A stretch of 64,000 bases of DNA from assembly GCF_900167415.1 (NCBI RefSeq), contig NZ_FUWU01000007.1, positions 1-64,000 on the forward strand, in the 5' to 3' direction. The notes under the pieces are model-generated. The model was not told the DNA's origin. It did no database searches and saw nothing but the letters and a program-made list of their open reading frames with translations. The position numbers and the translations under genes were made by a program. The stretch's first letter is position 1; the number at the start of each line of letters is the position of its first letter. Shown here in pieces: positions 59,244-64,000 of the stretch. The stretch comes from Fibrobacter intestinalis (GTDB taxonomy: Bacteria; Fibrobacterota; Fibrobacteria; Fibrobacterales; Fibrobacteraceae).

Positions 59244-60617
59244 TTAATGTTTGCCTGTGGTTAAAAAATATCCTCCGGTCTTTTTGGCCCCACGAAATTC
59301 AATCAATCCAAGTTCGATAAAACTCTTTAAGGTGCGAGATAATGTGGGAACGCTGACTTCTACTAACGAGGCCAACTTGTTGGTTTTTAGACCGGGGCTC
59401 TCGGACAAAAGTTGGAGTACTCTTTTTTCACGGGAATTTAATCTATCATTTAATCTATCATCCCGAATGCTATTCGTCTTGCCCCGCTTCATAAATGTCA
59501 CCGTAAAGAAGCCCTGGGTATCAAATTTCGGTTCTGGCAACCCTGCGTCTTGCATCAGTTTCCGCATTCGGGGAATGCCGGATCCAACTTTCTCGACAAC
59601 CTGCATTCTTGTAAAGAGTCCAAATATCAGCGGGTTGCGGCTCATACTTTTATGCCCGAATTCCGCAGCTACTATTGGAAGCAATCCACCGGGATTCGAT
59701 ATCTCAACCCGGTCATCATATACTTCTACCATAACTGTCGCACCTTCTTCATATAGGTCACGATGGCAAATGGCGTTCATAATCGCTTCCTTGAAAACAT
59801 CAAGAGGAATTTCCCATATTTCCTGGCGGGGTCCAGTCCCTTTGATGATATACTCCACTTCGAGTTTACTCTCAATCCATGAAAGCGCATCGAGATATTG
59901 CTGATACAATGGTCCTCCAAAAGTCTTGTCGTCGATAATATGGACCTTGTCCAATCCTTTGAAGCGGAGACACCTAATAACAGCATGGGGGAATTTACGT
60001 TCCGGGTCGCGACCAAAGAAGAGAACCGCAGCATTTTTGGCAACACCATCTTCTGTCAAAAGTTCAAGACTTTCAAATAAACTCCCGAGAGGTAAAGTAT
60101 CGGAAAGGTTTGCCATTTCCATAAAGGTCTTGTAATTACGCGGCTCTACTTCTCTATCAATATCAAACCAACGGCAAGGAATGGCATCGTAAAAAATCTT
60201 GGCGCACTCGGCAAAGAAAGCCCTAATCTCTTCGGCAGAACGGAGTTTTTGATAATTGGCCCCTTCTCTGACATAGACGACCCCTCCCGTAATATAAGGT
60301 TTGTCCTTGCCATTTGGAACATCAATGACCCATACTTTTTTGTCTCCCACATCGACGGAATAAAGCTCGCATTTCAGAGCCGGAGAAATTTCTCCAATTG
60401 TACCTTGAATGGCAAAGCGCTTGTTGTTATCAATTTCAGCACCGACAATGTGATTATCGTTATCAACTCCAATAAGAACATAACCGCCGGCGGCATTGGC
60501 AAAGTCGGCAACTTCATCGGAGATTTCCTTGACTTTGGAAGGTACGCTGCGTTTGAAATCCACATTGTAGCCTTCTCCGCCTTTCACTAATTCTTGTATT
60601 TGCGACGCTGTTAACAT
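59244..60617 (-). CDS. AlbA_2-HATPase_c_4-winged-helix protein (RecG-C/Schlafen-AlbA_2 family)
   Basis: From the ATG at 60617, 457 residues. The AlbA_2 domain (about 1-125) shows EGYNVDFKRSVPS, FANAAGGYVLIGVDNDN and GGVVYVREGANYQKL. The GHKL-type ATPase part shows FKEAIMNAICHRDLYEEG, VEVYDDRVEISNPGGLLP and VVEKVGSGIPRMRKLMQDAGL. The C-terminus (about 400-457) is a winged helix (LKTNKLASLVEVSVPTLSRTLKSFIELGLIEF). Members are transcription regulators or accessory genes of unclear role. A TTG at 60722 would require translation through a strong hairpin and is rejected. Confidence 0.85.
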   Translation of the reverse strand: MLTASQIQELVKGGEGYNVDFKRSVPSKVKEISDEVADFANAAGGYVLIGVDNDNHIVGAEIDNNKRFAIQGTIGEISPALKCELYSVDVGDKKVWVIDVPNGKDKPYITGGVVYVREGANYQKLRSAEEIRAFFAECAKIFYDAIPCRWFDIDREVEPRNYKTFMEMANLSDTLPLGSLFESLELLTEDGVAKNAAVLFFGRDPERKFPHAVIRCLRFKGLDKVHIIDDKTFGGPLYQQYLDALSWIESKLEVEYIIKGTGPRQEIWEIPLDVFKEAIMNAICHRDLYEEGATVMVEVYDDRVEISNPGGLLPIVAAEFGHKSMSRNPLIFGLFTRMQVVEKVGSGIPRMRKLMQDAGLPEPKFDTQGFFTVTFMKRGKTNSIRDDRLNDRLNSREKRVLQLLSESPGLKTNKLASLVEVSVPTLSRTLKSFIELGLIEFRGAKKTGGYFLTTGKH

Positions 60618-60670
60618 AGAGCAAAGTTGCAAATTTATACCGGTTCGAAAAGACGACTGCAAGCAAAACG

Positions 60671-60692
60671 AATCCCGAATTCCTTCGGGATT
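60671..60692 (+). terminator. Hairpin with T-run upstream of the AlbA_2 gene
   Basis: AATCCCGAA and TTCGGGATT form a 9-bp stem around TCC and are followed on the plus strand by TTTT. No plus-strand gene ends nearby, so it may instead lie in the minus-strand leader as an attenuator; see findings. Confidence 0.55.
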
Positions 60693-60796
60693 TTTTGTCG
60701 TTCCCATAAAAAGTCTTTTCAAACGAAAAATTTCGCCGAATTTTCCCTAAAACACAAAAAAAACAAGCCTTTTTTGCATTTTTTCCGACTTTTGCC

Positions 60797-60826
60797 TTGA
60801 CAAGACGCGCCGGTTTTTATTATCTT
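60797..60826 (+). promoter_or_regulatory. Sigma-70 promoter of tRNA-Ser and rpoZ
   Basis: TTGACA (60797-60802) and TATCTT (60821-60826) are 18 bases apart and lie 15 bases before the tRNA. Confidence 0.75.
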
Positions 60827-60840
60827 TGCGACGCATCCTT

Positions 60841-60925
60841 GGAGGGATGGCCGAGTGGTTGAAGGCGCACGCTTGGAAAGCGTGTTTACTTAACTGTAAC
60901 GAGGGTTCGAATCCCTCTCCCTCTT
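60841..60925 (+). tRNA. tRNA-Ser (anticodon GGA)
   Basis: The acceptor stem GGAGGGA pairs with TCCCTCT. The D arm, anticodon stem-loop ACGCTTGGAAAGCGT (GGA), long variable arm and T arm GAGGGTTCGAATCCCTC are all present; CCA is not encoded. rpoZ starts 22 bases after the tRNA, so the two are probably transcribed together. Confidence 0.96.
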
Positions 60926-60947
60926 CTAAAACTTTACAAGGTGGCTT

Positions 60948-61259
60948 ATGTCTAACAATCGCGTTTACCTTGACGACATCTACGCAAGCGAAGCCTGCAA
61001 GGGTTCCACCTTCCGTGCCGTGGTGATGATGGCACAAGAAGCTCGTTTCATCAACGAACAAGCAAACCGAGAGGGTTATGTGAATTTGACGATGAAACCG
61101 ACGACTATCGCGATGAACAAATTTAAAGCGAACAAGCTTTCCATCGCTTCCGCACAGGAAGCCGAAGAAGCTCCGCAAGCCAACGGCGCGCCTGTTTCCG
61201 CAAATCCTCAAGATGGTCAGAGCATGGCGGACTCGGCTAACGACGCTTTTGGAATCTAA
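60948..61259 (+). CDS. rpoZ: RNA polymerase omega subunit
   Basis: 103 residues. VYLDDIYASEACKGSTFRAVVMMAQEARFINEQ and LTMKPTTIAMNKFKANKLSI correspond to the conserved helices of omega ('A...R...A..RA' and 'KP...A..E'), which chaperone the beta-prime subunit. The last 30 residues are a low-complexity tail. AAGGTGG lies upstream of the ATG. The match is moderate because omega is short and variable. Confidence 0.78.
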   Translation: MSNNRVYLDDIYASEACKGSTFRAVVMMAQEARFINEQANREGYVNLTMKPTTIAMNKFKANKLSIASAQEAEEAPQANGAPVSANPQDGQSMADSANDAFGI

Positions 61260-61280
61260 CTTTTGAAACATAAAATTTCA

Positions 61281-61310
61281 AAGGCGACTCTTCGGGGTCG
61301 CTTTTCTTTT
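61281..61310 (+). terminator. Terminator of rpoZ
   Basis: AAGGCGAC and GTCGCTTT pair (with one G-T) around TCTTCGGG and are followed by TTCTTTTT. Confidence 0.75.
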
Positions 61311-61321
61311 TAGGAAAATAA

Positions 61322-62797
61322 ATGGCCCGGGATATTCTGAACGAAATCATCGAAAAAAGAAAAGCGGATATCGCCCGCTTGGGAATCTGCTTCGGATTTG
61401 AACGCCCCTCTCGAAAACGTCCACTGCACCCCTTTATCGAAAAAGCGGGAACCATTTTGGAAGTCAAGCGTTCCTCCCCATCCAAGGGAAATATCGCCAT
61501 GGGACTCGATCCTGCGGAAACCGCCCGAATTTACGCCCAAGCGGGAACCAGCGCCATTTCCGTTTTAACCGAAAGCCACTATTTTAACGGTTCCCTCGCC
61601 GACATTTTAAAAGTCGCAGAAGCCGCACCCGATTGCGCCATTTTGCGCAAAGATTTTCTGCTTTATCCCGAAGAAGTCGATGTCGCTTACGATTTTGGCG
61701 CGGACGCCGTCCTTCTCATCGCCCGGATTCTTTCGGACGAAACCCTTTTGCAAATGGCTACACGCACCGCCGCCTTGGGCATGACACCCTTTGTGGAAGT
61801 CCGCACGGAAGACGACCTGCGCAAACTGAAAAAAATCCGCGCCACAGTCGATTGCGTGGCCGGCGTCAATTCCCGAGACCTAAAAAACTTTCATATCGAC
61901 TCCCTGATCCCCGCCGAATTTATCGACGAACTCGGTGAACGCGCCGTTTTTGAAAGCGGCATCCAGACAGCAAAAGATGCGGCCTTCGCCCGTCGCCTCG
62001 GATTTGCCGGAGTCCTCATCGGTGAAGCCGCCGCCAAAAACCAACCCGCCGCACAAAAGCTCGTCGAAGGCTTCCTGCACGCCAAACCCGACGGCTTTGG
62101 AAAATTCTGGAAGCGTATCGCCCAAATGCGAAAATCCCTGCGCACAAGGAATCCCGGCCAGCCAATCGTCAAAATCTGCGGAATAACGAACGCGGACGAC
62201 GCCCTTCTTGCCGCAGAACTCGGCGCCAATCTGCTGGGCTTTGTATTCAGCGCACAAAGCCCCCGAAAAACAAATGCCACGGAAGCGCAAGATGTCATCG
62301 CCCAAGTGAAAAAGCAATTCGGAAAAGATGCCCCCCTTTGCGTGGGAGTCGTCACCGAACACGAAAGCCCCGAAGCAAACGAAGCGCTGGGGTTAGCGAA
62401 TGGCGGCATTCTGGACGCCATCCAATTCCACGGATGCGAAATACCCGCAGAACTGGAATCCGCCGATTTCGGATATTACAAAGCGGTGCGCTTGAAATCC
62501 AGCGACGAAGCGCAAGAACTCGCGAATCATTTTCAGCACGGCATCCCCCGCGCACTGGTGGACGCTTACAGCCCCGAAGCCCTTGGCGGCACAGGCAAAC
62601 GCATTGACGGAGAAACGCTGCAAACGCTTTCTTCCCAAACGGCGCTATGGATGGCCGGAGGCATTTCTGCGGACAACATCCAAGAAATCGTAAAAAGTTT
62701 TCACCCCGAACTGGTCGATCTTTCCAGTGCCCTGGAAAGTTTCCCCGGGAAAAAATCCGCCGAAAAAATGCGCGCGTTCTGCAGAGCCGTGCGTTGA
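61322..62797 (+). CDS. trpC-trpF: Bifunctional indole-3-glycerol phosphate synthase / phosphoribosylanthranilate isomerase
   Basis: Two consecutive tryptophan steps in one 491-residue chain. Residues 1 to about 255 are TrpC: ILEVKRSSPSKGNI, SAISVLTESHYFNGSLAD, CAILRKDFLLYPEEV, VAGVNSRDLKNFHID and FESGIQTAKDAAFARRLGFAGVLIGEA. From about 278 on it is TrpF: QPIVKICGITNADDALLAAELGANLLGFVFSAQSPR, DAIQFHG, ALVDAYSPEALGGTGK and WMAGGISADNI. This is the E. coli-like order. It follows the rpoZ terminator, and no other trp gene is adjacent. Confidence 0.95.
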   Translation: MARDILNEIIEKRKADIARLGICFGFERPSRKRPLHPFIEKAGTILEVKRSSPSKGNIAMGLDPAETARIYAQAGTSAISVLTESHYFNGSLADILKVAEAAPDCAILRKDFLLYPEEVDVAYDFGADAVLLIARILSDETLLQMATRTAALGMTPFVEVRTEDDLRKLKKIRATVDCVAGVNSRDLKNFHIDSLIPAEFIDELGERAVFESGIQTAKDAAFARRLGFAGVLIGEAAAKNQPAAQKLVEGFLHAKPDGFGKFWKRIAQMRKSLRTRNPGQPIVKICGITNADDALLAAELGANLLGFVFSAQSPRKTNATEAQDVIAQVKKQFGKDAPLCVGVVTEHESPEANEALGLANGGILDAIQFHGCEIPAELESADFGYYKAVRLKSSDEAQELANHFQHGIPRALVDAYSPEALGGTGKRIDGETLQTLSSQTALWMAGGISADNIQEIVKSFHPELVDLSSALESFPGKKSAEKMRAFCRAVR

Positions 62798-62799
62798 AA

Positions 62800-63075
62800 A
62801 TGCCTTTTGGAATCTTCACCAATAAAAATGGCAACACGCTGATGCGTGAATTCGAAGGAGTTCTTAGCAACAATCCTTCGATAAAGAACTTAGATGCCAT
62901 GGTAGGATTCCTCCGAGCATCAGGCTATTTTTCTTTGCGTCCATATAAGCGCAGTTTCGGAATATGGAACGAGGGCGAACATTCTGTTTCAATTTCAAAT
63001 TACACATTCACACCAGGAAGCTACCTTGTTCTTCGTCGCGGGAATGAGATTCTGTCCTGGAAAATCTTCAGATAG
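62800..63075 (+). CDS. Orphan small protein
   Basis: 91 residues from the ATG at 62800, whose first bases overlap the region just after the trpC-trpF stop codon. It has no signal peptide. The N-terminal half is helical (MREFEGVLSNNPSIKNLDAMVGFLRASGYF) and the C-terminal half beta-rich (HSVSISNYTFTPGSYLVLRRGNEILSWKIF). No family is recognised. Nine bases separate it from the FISUMP gene, so they may be co-transcribed. Confidence 0.5.
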   Translation: MPFGIFTNKNGNTLMREFEGVLSNNPSIKNLDAMVGFLRASGYFSLRPYKRSFGIWNEGEHSVSISNYTFTPGSYLVLRRGNEILSWKIFR

Positions 63076-63084
63076 GAGTTCGTT

Positions 63085-63783
63085 ATGAATTCGACAACAG
63101 TATCTAGGTTTCTCCTAGAAAATAAAACAATCATTGCCATGGCTATGATTTGCTCATTCGTTATTATTCTAAATGCCTGCACAACCGATGCGGATGAGGG
63201 CATTGATGCAGCCTCCGTCTGCCCTTCAGAAGGAACGAACATCTATGGCATGCCAAATCGAGGAACATTCGTGGATGAACGTGATGGTCAGGAATATCAA
63301 TATACGACCATCGGTGACCAGGTTTGGATGGCGCAAAGCTTAAGTTATGAAGCCGCAGGAAGTTTTTGCTATGATAGTTTACCTGAAAATTGTGAAAAAT
63401 ATGGAAGATTGTATGGTGGTGAGTATATAAAGCAGTTATGCCCAACCGGATGGAGGATGCCAATGGTAAGCGACTATAAAGAACTAATGGTTGATGTTGA
63501 TAATAAGAGAGATGTTCTTTACGCAGGATATTGGGAAAATATAAAAGATACAGTAAATCTCAATGAATGTGGGATGGCTTTAAGAGCAGGCGGATTTGCT
63601 TATTTGAATGAATTTCGCGAAAAAAATCAAACAGTATCCTTTTGGACAGGAGAAATTGACAGTAATTATGATAACAACGATTATTTTTTCACATTTTATG
63701 TTGAATATGGCGGATATATGCATGCGTCAAACTCACATTGGATAGAAACAATGAAGTATTATATTCGTTGTATAAAGGAATAG
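63085..63783 (+). CDS. FISUMP-domain lipoprotein
   Basis: The 232-residue protein has a lipoprotein signal (residues 17-32, lipobox IILNAC). It contains the Fibrobacter succinogenes major paralogous domain: GTFVDERDGQEYQYTTIGDQVWMAQSLSYEAAG, YGRLYGGEYIKQLCPTGWRMPMVSDYKELM and SFWTGEIDSNYDNNDYFFTFYVEYGGY. The domain is a paralogous surface family, abundant in Fibrobacter, of unknown role. The codons are A/T-rich (ata, aga, tta, agt) and unlike those of the genes around it. A shorter family member; complete. Confidence 0.92.
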   Translation: MNSTTVSRFLLENKTIIAMAMICSFVIILNACTTDADEGIDAASVCPSEGTNIYGMPNRGTFVDERDGQEYQYTTIGDQVWMAQSLSYEAAGSFCYDSLPENCEKYGRLYGGEYIKQLCPTGWRMPMVSDYKELMVDVDNKRDVLYAGYWENIKDTVNLNECGMALRAGGFAYLNEFREKNQTVSFWTGEIDSNYDNNDYFFTFYVEYGGYMHASNSHWIETMKYYIRCIKE

Positions 63784-63792
63784 ACTTGCCTA

Positions 63793-64000
63793 ATCGTGGA
63801 TTCCGGTTACTGGACTCTGTTGCGCTACAATCCGGCTCTCGCCGCCGAAGGCAAGGCTCCCCTTGTTCTCGACTCCAAGAAGCCGACGATCCCGGTTGCA
63901 GAATACATCTACACCGAAAACCGCTACAAGCAGCTCACCCGTAACAACCCGGAAGTTGCCAAGAAGTTGGCCGACGACCTCCAGAAGGAAGTGGACGCTC
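63793..64000 (+). pseudogene. nifJ: 3' fragment of pyruvate:ferredoxin oxidoreductase (nifJ), continuing past the window
   Basis: The frame IVDSGYWTLLRYNPALAAEGK, VLDSKKPTIPVAEYIYTENRYKQLTRNNPEVAKKLADDLQKEVDA is the C-terminal end of the roughly 1180-residue PFOR. The rest of the gene is missing. Homology starts directly after the FISUMP stop codon (TAG at 63781), in the same frame. There is no start codon except a GTG at 63796. Codon choice is that of a highly expressed gene. Either a truncated remnant or an assembly junction. Confidence 0.8.

Noticed and set aside
60618-60722. N-terminal extension of the AlbA_2 protein
   Set aside because: It begins with TTG, encodes a hairpin, and has no homology; the ATG at 60617 matches the start of the AlbA_2 domain.

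Overview
The window looks like chromosome from a Fibrobacter-type bacterium (phylum Fibrobacterota). The main reasons are a lipoprotein with the Fibrobacter succinogenes major paralogous (FISUMP) domain near the right end, a type III glutamine synthetase, PorV/PorQ-like, Wzi-like and Omp85-like envelope proteins, menaquinone synthesis by the futalosine route, and many short interspersed repeats between genes. Most genes are ordinary housekeeping genes. No phage, insertion sequence or CRISPR array was found.

Layout. 0-0.8 kb: interspersed repeats. 0.8-6.8 kb (minus strand): a methyltransferase, type III glutamine synthetase behind a sigma-54 promoter, and a leuA-hpt-SIMPL operon. 7.0-9.3 kb: a TPP riboswitch driving an AIR-synthase-like/ThiN fusion and thiE. 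9.4-15.6 kb: groES-groEL, grpE, dnaK and dnaJ. 15.7-21.2 kb: a C39-like peptidase, RimK-like ATP-grasp, GCS2-like ligase and N-formylglutamate amidohydrolase cluster, followed by a lipoprotein and an outer-membrane protein. 21.3-25.1 kb: clpB (minus) divergent from fba. 25.2-29.1 kb: a lipoprotein, a membrane EAL protein, mqnE and tRNA-Lys. 29.1-38.3 kb: envelope and glycan genes (PorV-like, five glycosyltransferases, Wzi-like), interrupted by 1.6 kb of repeats that include a 41-bp tandem array. 38.4-45.1 kb: proA-hisI-tilS and ftsH-folP-cdaA. 45.1-51.6 kb: SUMF1-like, M15-like, small membrane, Omp85-like and DUF748 proteins. 51.9-59.2 kb: rnpB, rdgB, DUF763, ligA and an M3 peptidase. 59.2-62.8 kb: an AlbA_2/HATPase protein, tRNA-Ser, rpoZ and a trpC-trpF fusion. 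62.8-64.0 kb: a small orphan gene, the FISUMP lipoprotein, and a headless 3' piece of nifJ (pyruvate:ferredoxin oxidoreductase) running off the window.

The most interesting signal is regulatory. groES, grpE, dnaK and clpB each carry a canonical sigma-54 -24/-12 promoter. Upstream of each lies the same palindrome, GTTTCA-N3-TGAAAC, and its distance to the -12 element changes in steps of about one DNA helical turn. No CIRCE element is present. Together this predicts a heat-shock regulon activated through sigma-54 and an unidentified enhancer-binding protein. Other points worth a second look are the riboswitch whose Shine-Dalgarno sequence lies inside aptamer stem P1, the AIRS-ThiN fusion, the amide-ligase cluster and the broken nifJ junction.
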